A stretch of DNA of 64,000 bases from Sphingobacterium cellulitidis (GCA_002245855.1 NOUX01000002.1:186001-250000); one strand, 5' to 3'. Counted from the stretch's first letter, positions 52,337 to 61,184 are shown. Notes: generated by a model from the sequence alone, not told the origin. Numbers and translations: made by a program.

Positions 52337-54340
52337 TTACCAAATTACGATACGTTTGTCTTTAGGTAGATAAAGCTTATCCCCTTCTTTGGTATCAAAT
52401 GCTTTATGGAAAGCATCTAAATTGATGATCGGACCAGTAGCACGGTATTGTGCTGGCGAGTGTGGATCGGTTTTCACTTGATTCACTACAAATTCATCGG
52501 TTGTTTTTGTACGCCAGATCGTCGCCCAAGAAAGGAAGAAACGTTGATCTTGGGTATAACCATCGATTAAACCTGGGTTTCCTTTGTCTTTCAAATACAT
52601 TTGAAGCGCGTCAAATGCTACTGAAGATCCACCTAAGTCACCGATATTTTCACCTAAAGTGAAACGACCATTCACGAATACTCCTGGTACAGGCTCGTAG
52701 GCTTCAAATTGAGCAACCAATGCATCCGCAGCAGCATTAAATTTCTCTTTATCTTCTTCAGTCCACCAGTTATTTAAATTACCATTTCCATCGTATTGTG
52801 AACCTGAGTCGTCAAATCCGTGTGATAATTCGTGACCAATAACAGCACCAATACCACCAAAATTCACTCCTGGATCTGCTTTATAATCGTAGAATGGAGG
52901 TTGTAAAATCGCAGCGGGGAATACAATTTCATTAAATAATGGACTGTAATATGCGTTTACTGTTTGAGGAGTCATACCCCACTCTGATTTATCAACCGGC
53001 TTACCTTGTTTAGCTAAGTTTTCTTCAAATGCCCAACGACGAACATTATTTACGTTCTCAACTAATGAAGTTCCTACTTGAAGGCTAGAATAATCTTTCC
53101 ATTTGTCAGGATAACCAATTTTTACCGTGAATTTAGAAAGTTTCTCCAAAGCCTTCTCTTTGGTTGTTGGCGACATCCAAGCTAAATCCTTGATATGAAC
53201 ATTAAAAGATTTAATTAAGTATTGTACCAACTCCTCACATGCAGCTTTTGCTTCTGCAGGGAAGTTTTCTTTTACATATAACTTACCTAATAATTCACCA
53301 GCATTTCCATTTACGAATTCTAAACCTCTTTTGTCAAGCGCACGTTGTTCTTTTTGACCTCTTAGTTTCTTACCATAGAAATCAAAAGATAACTGGTCAA
53401 GATCAGCTGTCAAATAGCCCGTAGCATCATCCATTACATGGAATTTTAAGTATTCCTTAATAACAGGAAGATTCTGTTCATTGACAATCTTATCCAGATT
53501 TTGATAATATCTTAATTCGCCGATGATTACGGTATCTGCTTTAAAACCAAGTGTTTGAATGTATTTTGCAACATCCATGTTTTTCACCATCGCTTGCAAA
53601 TCCTTTACCGCAACCGGGTTGTAACGTTTCTGAGCATCACGTTGTTCTTCGACAGTTTTTAGGTTGGAGGCGATCAATTTTTCAAATTCGATTACCTTTG
53701 GACCTTTTAGATCACGAGTTTTAGGATCTACTTTACCATAAAGAGCATTGATATATTGATTATAGTTTCCTAAAGTCTCTGTATTTTTTTCATCTTCTTT
53801 TTGGTAATAGGTACGACCTAAACCTAATCCACCGCCACCTAAATAAACAGCATTCATATTACTGTTTTTCATGTGGGCATATACGTAAGCACCAAAGAAA
53901 GGATTTCCACCGATTGCTCCGTATTTCACAAAATAATCATAAAGACCTTTTAGGTTTTTAACCTGGTCAATATCTTTTAATTGTTGTTGGATTGGGGTAA
54001 TCCCTAATTTATTACGGGTATCAAAATCTACATAAGATTTATAAAGATCAGCGATTTTTTGACCATCAGTTCCTTTTTCAAACTTGGTATTCAAGGATTC
54101 TTTTAAGATTTTCAAAGTTGCTTCATCCGTATTTTCTCTTAGTTGATCAAAAGATCCCCAACGAGCTTTATCAGAAGGAATTTCTACTGTTTTCATCCAA
54201 TTACCATTAACGTAATTGTAGAAATCATCTTGTGGACGAACGGATTTGTCCATGTAGGAAACATTGATTGCTTGGTGTTCCTGTGCAAAAACAGAAACTG
54301 AACCGGCAAGCAATGCCGCCATTAATACATATTGTTTCAT
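52337..54340 (-). CDS. M13 family metallopeptidase (neprilysin/PepO type)
   Basis: 667 residues, usual M13 length. Signal peptide (MKQYVLMAALLAGSVSVFAQ). NAYYSPLFNEIVFPAAILQPP near 467 is the substrate-binding segment, GHELSHGFDD carries the zinc HExxH at H503-H507, and GENIGDLGG near 562 gives the third zinc ligand Glu and the catalytic Asp. Exported zinc endopeptidase acting on peptides in the periplasm or outside. Single gene. Confidence 0.95.
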   Translation of the reverse strand: MKQYVLMAALLAGSVSVFAQEHQAINVSYMDKSVRPQDDFYNYVNGNWMKTVEIPSDKARWGSFDQLRENTDEATLKILKESLNTKFEKGTDGQKIADLYKSYVDFDTRNKLGITPIQQQLKDIDQVKNLKGLYDYFVKYGAIGGNPFFGAYVYAHMKNSNMNAVYLGGGGLGLGRTYYQKEDEKNTETLGNYNQYINALYGKVDPKTRDLKGPKVIEFEKLIASNLKTVEEQRDAQKRYNPVAVKDLQAMVKNMDVAKYIQTLGFKADTVIIGELRYYQNLDKIVNEQNLPVIKEYLKFHVMDDATGYLTADLDQLSFDFYGKKLRGQKEQRALDKRGLEFVNGNAGELLGKLYVKENFPAEAKAACEELVQYLIKSFNVHIKDLAWMSPTTKEKALEKLSKFTVKIGYPDKWKDYSSLQVGTSLVENVNNVRRWAFEENLAKQGKPVDKSEWGMTPQTVNAYYSPLFNEIVFPAAILQPPFYDYKADPGVNFGGIGAVIGHELSHGFDDSGSQYDGNGNLNNWWTEEDKEKFNAAADALVAQFEAYEPVPGVFVNGRFTLGENIGDLGGSSVAFDALQMYLKDKGNPGLIDGYTQDQRFFLSWATIWRTKTTDEFVVNQVKTDPHSPAQYRATGPIINLDAFHKAFDTKEGDKLYLPKDKRIVIW

Positions 54341-54476
54341 AATTAACCTATTTTGTTTAAGAACCTAGTATCGTTCTTATGCAAACATAGCGATATTATG
54401 AAAAAACTAGAAGTAACTATTTTTATATAATTAATTGTTATATAATTAACATGGAGGATTTGTTAATTTGCGCTCA

Positions 54477-55115
54477 ATGATTATTCAAGTTGAAGGTAAA
54501 GAATATTTATTGGTCGTTTCGGCAGAAGATTCCATCAAAATCGAGTCAAATGGGAAGGAAATTCCCTTGATTTTTGCACCTGCTCATCTTTCAGTGCCTG
54601 AACTGACCACCTATATCAAACAATTCGCTCGTCAAGAAACGAAGAAAATTCAACCTGACAGTACCTTGGATTTTTTTACCATTCCTTTATTTGGAAAAAC
54701 TTATGCCGTCCGACCTGTAAAGACCGGGCAATCGAAACCTTACTTAAAAAACGATATTATTTATTACTCCCCTTCTACGTTCAACTTCAGGAGCCAAGAA
54801 AAGTTGGAAAGTCAACTAGGCCAGATTATTTTCGAACAAATGATCATGAATCTGATAGGAAAATGGGAGGAATTATTTCAGGTTCTAGTTGATGATATTC
54901 ATTTTAAAAAGCTATCCCGGAGCCCTTATATCATCAAGGATCATTCACTGACCTATAATAATTCAAATATTCAGTTGGATATTCGGGTCAATGATTATTT
55001 ATTGGCAAAGGCTTTGATAGAGGTAAAGGAAAAAAACACATTTTCGTCGAATATTTTGGAGAATTACTTTCCGGATATCCGACAGATTGAAAAAATATTA
55101 TCTTATGGAAGCTAA
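54477..55115 (+). CDS. Hypothetical protein, resembling a YgjP-like M48 peptidase that has lost its zinc site
   Basis: About 212 residues from ATG at 54477; a TTG at 54468 ten bases after GGAGG is also possible. The order of parts matches YgjP-like metallopeptidases: LFGKTYAVRPV, a central helix, SPYIIKDHSLTYNNSNIQLDIRVND, then KALIEVKEKNTF and LENYFPDIRQIEKIL. In YgjP the last part is HExxH ... NHS ... PDYR. Here HELAH is replaced by KALIE and the third ligand by T or F, so catalysis is impossible. The match is inferred by eye. Its last 11 bases overlap the next gene. Confidence 0.6.
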   Translation: MIIQVEGKEYLLVVSAEDSIKIESNGKEIPLIFAPAHLSVPELTTYIKQFARQETKKIQPDSTLDFFTIPLFGKTYAVRPVKTGQSKPYLKNDIIYYSPSTFNFRSQEKLESQLGQIIFEQMIMNLIGKWEELFQVLVDDIHFKKLSRSPYIIKDHSLTYNNSNIQLDIRVNDYLLAKALIEVKEKNTFSSNILENYFPDIRQIEKILSYGS

Positions 55116-55473
55116 AGAATATACATTTGAAACCGATATCAATTCAGAGCAATTAGAGACCATTTCTGAGGATCCTTCAGAATTATTGAACTATATCTCG
55201 AAGGAAGAATTGGATAAGTTGAGTTGGTTTATTTTTGATGTTTTGGGCGATAAAGATGGTAGCCCAGAAGTTGGGAACATCCAGGTTTCCAATTTCAGGT
55301 ATCAGCCGGATACCCATGCTGGAAAGTTCAGGTTGCAGTTTGACATTGACCGCAAATTTTGTTGTTCGGATATGGGCAGCTGCAGCAATGACTACCTAGA
55401 TTTTGATTTTAAGCTGGAAGACCAGCGATTTATTGCCAAAGGCAGTTATTTCGATTGGACCTTAAATAATTAA
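55105..55473 (+). CDS. Hypothetical cysteine-containing small protein
   Basis: 122 residues from ATG at 55105, overlapping the preceding stop by 11 bases, which shows translational coupling. Acidic N-terminal half, then KFCCSDMGSCSNDYLDFDFKL near 92 with three clustered cysteines that could bind a metal. No signal. I do not recognise the family. The obligate pairing with the degenerate peptidase suggests they act together. Confidence 0.6.
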   Translation: MEAKEYTFETDINSEQLETISEDPSELLNYISKEELDKLSWFIFDVLGDKDGSPEVGNIQVSNFRYQPDTHAGKFRLQFDIDRKFCCSDMGSCSNDYLDFDFKLEDQRFIAKGSYFDWTLNN

Positions 55474-55475
55474 TA

Positions 55476-55508
55476 AAAATGGGGCTGTTTTAAGAACAGC
55501 CCCATTTT
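55476..55508. terminator. Bidirectional terminator
   Basis: AAAATGGGGCTGTT (55476-55489), 5-base loop, AACAGCCCCATTTT (55495-55508), between convergent genes. Confidence 0.9.
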
Positions 55509-55510
55509 GT

Positions 55511-56302
55511 TTACCCAAACACTTCATTTAATTCTTTAGCGAGTCTCAATCCCGCTTTCAGGAGCGCTTGTTCCATTGGATCCTTAAAGCGAAAGATATA
55601 ATCGTATGATAGTTTATTATCCTTTGCCACATCATCATAGATAACATTGGCCAGTTGATGTGATTCATACAACCAATCTTCGAAGGTTGAATTTGTATAT
55701 TGTTTATAGAAATATTTCTCATAATCCAATACGCGTGCATATTCCGTATAAGACCATTTCTCATTATCAACCAGGTCAGAATCCCATACTCTGTGAATAT
55801 TAGATCCACGGCCAAAGAAAGTAACCGCAATTTTGTTTCCACCAAGGTCTTCGGCCCTACTGACATGCATGGGTTGATGCGCATCACCTAACAAGTGCAC
55901 CATAAAATAAAAAGCTTGTTTTCTTTGTTCAATAGAAAGGTTTTTATCAGCCACTTCTTTTTTTACTCTTTGGTAGGCTTTATATAAATTTTGTTCTGGA
56001 GAGTTTTGCAGTTCCACGAGGAATTGCTCATAGGTCAGGTTTCCAGGTGTATTCAAGAAATGCCAAGTTCCAGTTTTCAAAAGGACAGAATCCGGGGAAG
56101 ACTTAATAAAATCTGCCCAATTGGACCAGTAGGCAATCTTTTGATGGCCGATTAATTTTTGGATGTTTCGTTTCGCTTTTCTGGTTAAATGTTGTTCGGC
56201 AATTTCTGAGATTACGCGATGTCCGGTCATTCCCCAAGCAAATACCGAATGAGCTTGTGTGATCAGCATAAAAAATACTAGAATTCTTCCTACTAGTTTC
56301 AT
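55511..56302 (-). CDS. S1/P1 family nuclease
   Basis: 263 residues. Signal peptide cut before WGMTGHRVISEIAEQHL, so the mature enzyme begins with the zinc-coordinating Trp. MVHLLGDAHQPMHV near 128 and GSNIHRVWDSDLVD near 155 hold further zinc ligands. The trinuclear-zinc S1/P1 fold cleaves single-stranded DNA and RNA. Exported. Followed upstream by the DUF4268 gene with a 9-base gap, so co-transcribed. Confidence 0.93.
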   Translation of the reverse strand: MKLVGRILVFFMLITQAHSVFAWGMTGHRVISEIAEQHLTRKAKRNIQKLIGHQKIAYWSNWADFIKSSPDSVLLKTGTWHFLNTPGNLTYEQFLVELQNSPEQNLYKAYQRVKKEVADKNLSIEQRKQAFYFMVHLLGDAHQPMHVSRAEDLGGNKIAVTFFGRGSNIHRVWDSDLVDNEKWSYTEYARVLDYEKYFYKQYTNSTFEDWLYESHQLANVIYDDVAKDNKLSYDYIFRFKDPMEQALLKAGLRLAKELNEVFG

Positions 56303-56311
56303 AGTTCCTAT

Positions 56312-56773
56312 TTATTTAAAAAGTTCAAATCCATATTGAGCATTGGACCAAAAACTATCCAAAGCAATAATTCTTGGTTTAAAAAATGAAATTAAATCCG
56401 GCCAATCCTCCTTTTTGAATACACTCAACCCTCTGATTTCGGTATAGATCCGCGCAGTAGGCTTACCGTAATCATCATAAAAAGAGTCGTCCCAAATCCA
56501 TTCCTCCTCAAGTTCAGCATGGAGGACCTGTGCATATTCTTTAAATTGTTCAAAAAGTAAAGCCCTGATTCCGGCGTCAGGATTGGCGATTTCAATTCCT
56601 ATTTGGGCCAATTTATTGGTCGCTTCCATTCTGAAAAAGAGAAAACGGATTCCTGTTTTATAATTCACCCATGTTACTTTCTCCCCATCAGCATTTGGAA
56701 TCGGCGACATATATTGCCCGAAACTGGTCCAAAAGGACTCCTTGATTTTCTTTGCTTCTTCTCTTGAATACAA
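56312..56773 (-). CDS. DUF4268 family protein
   Basis: About 153 residues starting at TTG 56773, where the family N-terminus (M-Y-S-x-E-E-A) begins: YSREEAKKIKESFWTSFGQYM. A TTG at 56791 would lie inside the -7 box. WVNYKTGIRFLFFRMEA near 42 and ALDSFWSNAQYGF at the end are DUF4268 signatures. The fold resembles restriction-endonuclease-associated domains, but function is unknown. Same transcript as the S1/P1 nuclease. Confidence 0.82.
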   Translation of the reverse strand: MYSREEAKKIKESFWTSFGQYMSPIPNADGEKVTWVNYKTGIRFLFFRMEATNKLAQIGIEIANPDAGIRALLFEQFKEYAQVLHAELEEEWIWDDSFYDDYGKPTARIYTEIRGLSVFKKEDWPDLISFFKPRIIALDSFWSNAQYGFELFK

Positions 56774-56788
56774 TTCTTTAATTTTATG

Positions 56789-56796
56789 CAAAACTA
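56789..56796 (-). promoter_or_regulatory. -7 box of the DUF4268-nuclease unit
   Basis: CAAAACTA on plus is TAGTTTTG on minus, a full match. Predicted start near 56782, about 10 bases before the TTG at 56773. No -33 TTTG visible. Confidence 0.4.
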
Positions 56797-56851
56797 GGAA
56801 TCTCCTTAAACATTTATGAAGTTTAACCTGTTTTCCTATAAAATAATTACG

Positions 56852-57388
56852 ATGGATAAGAAAAAAACCTTAATAACATTAACTGCTGTCGCATTGGGTT
56901 CAGTGATTTACAATTATCTACGACCGATAAAATCCAATGCTGAGGTTATTGAAAACTTTGATTTGAGCCGGTATTTAGGCAAATGGTATGAAATTGCGCG
57001 TTTAGATTTCATTTGGGAAAAGGACCTTAAGAATGTGACTGCAGATTACAGTCTAAATGATGATGGTTCCATCTTGGTGAAGAACCAAGGGGTTAATGTG
57101 AATACTGGAAAAGCAAAAACCAGTATTGGAAAAGCAAAATATGCAGGGGATGTCAACGAAGGGAAATTAAAGGTTTCCTTTTTTGGACCTTTCTATTCTG
57201 GATATAATATTGTTCAGATAGGTGAAGACTATGAGGATGCGTTGGTTTTCGGCGATAATCTGGATTATATGTGGATTTTATCCCGCAATAAAACCATCAG
57301 TGCAGAGAAAGAAATTGCTTATCTACGCTATGCCGAGGATTGTGGTTATGATACCTCGAAATTAAAATGGACGATTCAAGAAGGCTAG
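56852..57388 (+). CDS. Blc-like lipocalin
   Basis: 178 residues from ATG at 56852 (an ATG at 56816 adds 12 residues in front of the signal-anchor and seems unlikely). N-terminal hydrophobic anchor (LITLTAVALGSVIYNYL), then YLGKWYEIARLDFIWEKDLKNVTADYSL near 38, the GxW signature of bacterial lipocalins, and KLKVSFFGPFYSGYNIV near 107. There is no lipobox Cys. Binds lipids at the periplasmic face. Its stop overlaps the next gene's stop within CTAG. Confidence 0.88.
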   Translation: MDKKKTLITLTAVALGSVIYNYLRPIKSNAEVIENFDLSRYLGKWYEIARLDFIWEKDLKNVTADYSLNDDGSILVKNQGVNVNTGKAKTSIGKAKYAGDVNEGKLKVSFFGPFYSGYNIVQIGEDYEDALVFGDNLDYMWILSRNKTISAEKEIAYLRYAEDCGYDTSKLKWTIQEG

Positions 57389-57696
57389 CTATTAAATACA
57401 GGCTGTATTAATGCGTAATTGAGGGTGGGATCTTGTTGAATTGCTTCGGCAATTTCTTGTTGATCCTCCGGAGTGATGATGTTTCCCAATCCGGCATTAA
57501 AAAGACGGACCAGGGTTAGGGCTCCATCTTTTTTATTGGGTAGAGTCAGCAAGGAGCTTCCAACATAGAAATTAAGAATGGAAATTGCATATTCTCCAAA
57601 CAGATCAAAATCGAAAGTCTTCCCTTTTGATTTAACATCTTTGAAGAATTTCTCAAAATCTCCTTCAATCATTTCTATTTGTGACTTTGTAAGCAT
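57385..57696 (-). CDS. Small hypothetical protein
   Basis: About 103 residues from ATG at 57696 (ATG at 57672 is an alternative). Helical, soluble. TKSQIEMIEGDFEKFFKDVKSKGKTFDFDLFGEYAISILNFYV, then GNIITPEDQQEIAEAIQQDPTLNYALI. No motif I recognise. A TATTTTTG box ends four bases before the ATG. Convergent with the lipocalin gene through a four-base stop overlap. Confidence 0.65.
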   Translation of the reverse strand: MLTKSQIEMIEGDFEKFFKDVKSKGKTFDFDLFGEYAISILNFYVGSSLLTLPNKKDGALTLVRLFNAGLGNIITPEDQQEIAEAIQQDPTLNYALIQPVFNS

Positions 57697-57700
57697 TCGG

Positions 57701-57708
57701 CAAAAATA
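57701..57708 (-). promoter_or_regulatory. -7 box adjacent to the small gene start
   Basis: TATTTTTG on the minus strand, followed by four bases and ATG at 57696, the same arrangement as at 37603. A leaderless or near-leaderless transcript is implied if this start is right. Confidence 0.4.
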
Positions 57709-57724
57709 GCATTCCAAAGAGAAT

Positions 57725-57759
57725 AAAAAAAGCAGTCCAACCAGGTTGGACTGCTTTTT
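57725..57759 (-). terminator. Terminator of the DUF937-OmpA gene
   Basis: AGCAGTCCAACC (57731-57742) and GGTTGGACTGCT (57744-57755) form a 12-bp stem with a tight loop, with A and T runs outside. Confidence 0.9.
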
Positions 57760-57774
57760 CTAATTTTCAATATA

Positions 57775-59106
57775 TTATTTTCTTACACTGACTGCTACTC
57801 TTCTATCTGTTACACGATCAGATTCCGGAGCATCAGCAGGGAATTTTGCGAATTGGGATCCATAGCCTTCGGTTGCCATGACACGATTTCCTACCCCTTT
57901 TGCTTCAAATGCATTTTTTACTGCGATTGCACGATCATTAGATAATTTTTTATTGATCGCTTCATCCCCTGTTTTATCGGTATAACCGCCTAATTTAATT
58001 TTGGCATCCGGAAATGCATTTAGGATTGCTACCAAGTTGTCCACTTGTACCTGACTTTCAGGCAAGATATTAGCAGTTCCCGTGGCAAAGTTTAGGTTGT
58101 CAAAATCAAACCAACGATCTTTTAATTCTTCATCCGATAAGCTTTTGTAATCAGAATTCAGGAATTGGACCAGTTGATCCTCAATACCACCCTTATAGGC
58201 ATTGATCACGGTATCATTAGGTAAAGTTACCATAATACTTTCGCGAACCATTTCAGTTCCAATTGCCGTATCTTGGTTGACGACCGAATCGGTAATCAAG
58301 GAATCCACATGGGCATCAGAAACCGGTGCTTCTTCCCTATTACAGCCTTTACCGAAGAAAAACCACAATAATAACAAGATAATTGGGATAAGAATCCACC
58401 AAAGTCCAGCACCTTTTTTACGTTCTTCGTCTGCTGGTGGTAAAGCAGCAGGTGGATCATCACGACGCACATTCGAAGTTGGAATAATTGGATCTTCTAC
58501 TAAAACATCTCTTGCGGGATCCACGATAGGATCGACTGGAGCCACATGAGGCTCTTCCGGTACGATGGTTGGTCCTTTTGGTTCTTCACCAAGGATATTC
58601 AGAGGTAATCCTGCAGGCAAAGCTTTAAGGAAATTAGCTCTGTTATTGTTAAGATCGGCTTCGATTGAGGTTGTATCCCAACGTTCACCATTACTAGTCA
58701 AGGCACCGATTACCGCAGGGATACCTGCCGAAAATAGGCGGATCAGACTATTGGTATTCAATCCGAGAAAGTTAGCCGTATTGGGGATCACTTGATCAAA
58801 AGCATTCCCAAAAAGGGAACTCAGCAAAGATCTGGTCGTATCACCATCTTGAGGCACTTCCTGTACAGGTGGAGAGAATCTCAATACATCTGAAAAGTTA
58901 AATCCAGAAAAAGTAGACTTTAAAGTTTCAAGTAGATTTCCTAATCCGTGGCCGGATTTGCGTTGAAAACCTAAGAATAAAGAAGGAATTACGGTTTCAA
59001 TTCCTCTTTTAGCTTGTTCGGGAGAAATATTCTCCTCGGAAGCTAGGGTACTATACGTATGCTCATTAAAATAACTTTGAGCAAGTTGTAATAAATTGTT
59101 TTCCAT
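57775..59106 (-). CDS. DUF937 domain - transmembrane - OmpA domain fusion protein
   Basis: 443 residues. N-terminal DUF937 (YidB-like) repeats with LSSLFGN and GIPAVIGALTSNG to about residue 165, a proline-rich linker, one transmembrane helix (about 235-252, WWILIPIILLLLWFFFG), then a C-terminal OmpA/MotB peptidoglycan-binding domain: NFATGTANILPES near 335, LGGYTDKTGDE near 368, LSNDRAIAVKNAFEAKGV near 383. The helix lacks a cleavable signal, so DUF937 should be cytoplasmic and OmpA periplasmic. Single gene. Confidence 0.88.
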   Translation of the reverse strand: MENNLLQLAQSYFNEHTYSTLASEENISPEQAKRGIETVIPSLFLGFQRKSGHGLGNLLETLKSTFSGFNFSDVLRFSPPVQEVPQDGDTTRSLLSSLFGNAFDQVIPNTANFLGLNTNSLIRLFSAGIPAVIGALTSNGERWDTTSIEADLNNNRANFLKALPAGLPLNILGEEPKGPTIVPEEPHVAPVDPIVDPARDVLVEDPIIPTSNVRRDDPPAALPPADEERKKGAGLWWILIPIILLLLWFFFGKGCNREEAPVSDAHVDSLITDSVVNQDTAIGTEMVRESIMVTLPNDTVINAYKGGIEDQLVQFLNSDYKSLSDEELKDRWFDFDNLNFATGTANILPESQVQVDNLVAILNAFPDAKIKLGGYTDKTGDEAINKKLSNDRAIAVKNAFEAKGVGNRVMATEGYGSQFAKFPADAPESDRVTDRRVAVSVRK

Positions 59107-59205
59107 AACCTGAGTTTATAAGTACAATGAAAAAAACAAACTATGTAACATTTTGTTTGCATACCCTTGTTTTTATCAATTAACATTATCTTAATATGAG
59201 AACCT

Positions 59206-59213
59206 TAATTTTG
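59206..59213 (+). promoter_or_regulatory. -7 box of the alkaline phosphatase gene
   Basis: TAATTTTG, full consensus match, 22 bases before ATG at 59236. No well-placed -33. Confidence 0.4.
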
Positions 59214-59235
59214 TGAATAAACTAATCCGTTTGGT

Positions 59236-60645
59236 ATGAACATTAAATATTTCAATTTATTATTAGCTTTCTTTTTATTAATAGGGACGGCATTTGGACA
59301 GAAGCAACCGAAATACATCTTCTTTATGATTGGTGATGGCATGGGCTTAAATCAAGTTCAGGCGGCAGAGGTCTATAAGAGCTCATTGTCGAATAAGAAC
59401 AGTGTCTCACCTACTGTATTCAGTCAATTTCCTTATGCAACCTTTGCGACTTCACATTCCTTATCTCATGGCGTAACGGATTCTGGTGCTGGCGGTACCG
59501 CTTTAGCTGTTGGGTATAAGACTAAGAATGGTGTTATAGCAATGGACAGTGCAGGTGTTAAACCTTATAAAAGTATTGCCTATTTAGCGAAGGAAAAAGG
59601 GATGAAAGTAGGTATTACTACTTCCGTAAGTATCGACCATGCTACTCCGGCTTCTTTTTTTGCCAATCAGCCAGACCGCGATATGTATTATGAAATCGGT
59701 TTGGATATCATTAAGTCCAAATTTGACTTCTTTGCAGGGTCAGGATTTTTAAAACCAACTACGAATGCTAAGAAAGAAGAAGTAGCATCGATTTTTCCAC
59801 AATTAGAAAAAGCAGGTTACCGTTTATTATACGGGTTGGATGATTATAAAAAAGCGAAAAAATCCGAGAAATTGATTTTAATGAATAAAAAAGGAACTGA
59901 TCCAGTTTCATTAAAATATGCGATTGACCAAAAGCCAGGCGACTTAAATTTAGCTGAAATCACTTCCGCAGCTATTGAGAGTTTGAGTCAAGGAAATCAA
60001 GGTTTTTTCTTAATGGTTGAAGGTGGAAAAATTGATTGGGCATGTCACTCAAATGATGGTGCTACAGCAGTTCAAGAAGTTTGGGACTTCAATAATGCTG
60101 TACAAAAAGCTTATGAATTCTATCAAAAACATCCGGAAGAAACATTGATTATTGTAACTGCGGACCACGAAACTGGTGGAATTGGGGTTGGAAATGGTAG
60201 TTCGACTTTACGATTGAAAAATCTTGAAAACCAAAAGTTATCTCAAGAGAGCTTATCAGCATTGATCAATGATTTCCGTAAAAAGAATGTAAGTGCTACT
60301 TGGGATCAACTTAAAGGGTTTTTAGGTGAACACTTAGGTTTATGGAAAACGATCAAGGTAGGTGAAGATGATGAAAAAGCGATCCACGAAGCTTATGAAA
60401 AAAGTTTTATTGAGCATAAAAATGAAACGAGCAAGAGTTTATATGCTACCAATGACAAAATTGCTTCATTAGCTATCAAAGCTATCAACAAAGCATCTTC
60501 CTTGAGCTGGGCATCAGGAAGCCATTCAGCAGCATATATTCCGGTTTATGCCATCGGTGTTGGAGCCGAGCAATTCCATCAAAAAATGGATAATGTGGAT
60601 ATTCCACGTACGGTATCTAAAATTGCAGGATGGCAACATCCATAA
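59236..60645 (+). CDS. Alkaline phosphatase
   Basis: 469 residues. Signal peptide to about residue 21. FMIGDGMGLNQVQ near 31 (metal Asp), GVTDSGAGGTALAVGYKTKNG near 80 with the Ser nucleophile in TDS, and VTADHETGGIGVG near 308 carrying zinc ligands. The C-terminal SGSHSAAYIPVYAIG holds the last His. The DSxxS pattern of E. coli PhoA reads DSGAG here. Periplasmic phosphate-releasing enzyme, single gene with strong terminator. No Pho-box-like element recognised. Confidence 0.93.
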   Translation: MNIKYFNLLLAFFLLIGTAFGQKQPKYIFFMIGDGMGLNQVQAAEVYKSSLSNKNSVSPTVFSQFPYATFATSHSLSHGVTDSGAGGTALAVGYKTKNGVIAMDSAGVKPYKSIAYLAKEKGMKVGITTSVSIDHATPASFFANQPDRDMYYEIGLDIIKSKFDFFAGSGFLKPTTNAKKEEVASIFPQLEKAGYRLLYGLDDYKKAKKSEKLILMNKKGTDPVSLKYAIDQKPGDLNLAEITSAAIESLSQGNQGFFLMVEGGKIDWACHSNDGATAVQEVWDFNNAVQKAYEFYQKHPEETLIIVTADHETGGIGVGNGSSTLRLKNLENQKLSQESLSALINDFRKKNVSATWDQLKGFLGEHLGLWKTIKVGEDDEKAIHEAYEKSFIEHKNETSKSLYATNDKIASLAIKAINKASSLSWASGSHSAAYIPVYAIGVGAEQFHQKMDNVDIPRTVSKIAGWQHP

Positions 60646-60662
60646 GGAGATATAAACAAGAT

Positions 60663-60700
60663 AAAAACAGGGAATTGTGAGTTCACAATTCCCTGTTTTT
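60663..60700. terminator. Bidirectional terminator
   Basis: AAAAACAGGGAATTGTGA (60663-60680) and TCACAATTCCCTGTTTTT (60683-60700), 18-bp perfect stem with GT loop base pair region, between convergent genes. Confidence 0.92.
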
Positions 60701-60713
60701 ATTTTATACGCTT

Positions 60714-61121
60714 TTAATCATTTTCGATCATATTCAGCTCCTTCTCCCCCATGGTTCCTTCGTCAAGCATTTTGTTTTTCATTCCCATTGATTCCATTAG
60801 GAACATCATTTTATTGGCTCGGATTTCGCAAAACTCTTTTTGAACCCCGGTATTTCCTTCATAGGAGTTATAGAAAATGGTTCCTTGAATTAGCCAGAGA
60901 CTACCTTTTTTACCTTTTTTCTGTAATTGTTTAGTTAGATTCCCCCAGACAGCAATTCGATGCCATTGACTTTTTTCATAGGTTTCGCCATTCTTTTTGA
61001 CGACATATTCATTGGTGACCAATCGAATAAAACAATAGGGATTACCATTACTACTGATTTTGATTTCTGGTTCATGTCCTAACCTTCCTAATAGCTGTAC
61101 TGAATTTTTCATTGCATTCAT
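60714..61121 (-). CDS. Single-stranded DNA-binding protein paralogue
   Basis: 135 residues. OB fold with SVQLLGRLGHEPEIK near 7 and SQWHRIAVWGNL near 50. The usual acidic DDxPF tail that recruits partner proteins is absent; the C-terminus is methionine-rich (MESMGMKNKMLDEGTMGEKELNMIEND). Such short-tailed paralogues are often secondary SSBs used in competence or mobile-element contexts. The start M1 fits the family (M-N-x-x-K-N-x-V-Q). Divergent from the zinc-finger-like gene. Confidence 0.88.
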   Translation of the reverse strand: MNAMKNSVQLLGRLGHEPEIKISSNGNPYCFIRLVTNEYVVKKNGETYEKSQWHRIAVWGNLTKQLQKKGKKGSLWLIQGTIFYNSYEGNTGVQKEFCEIRANKMMFLMESMGMKNKMLDEGTMGEKELNMIEND

Positions 61122-61184
61122 TATTATTTCATTTTTTGATATATATTTTCTTATTATTCAATTATCTTAGCTAAGTAACTGAGA

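Noticed and set aside
54451..54480. Nine-codon open frame starting with ATG and a GGAGG, ending TGA over the next ATG
   Set aside because: It could be a leader peptide, but it has no run of regulatory codons or attenuator hairpin; chance is enough.
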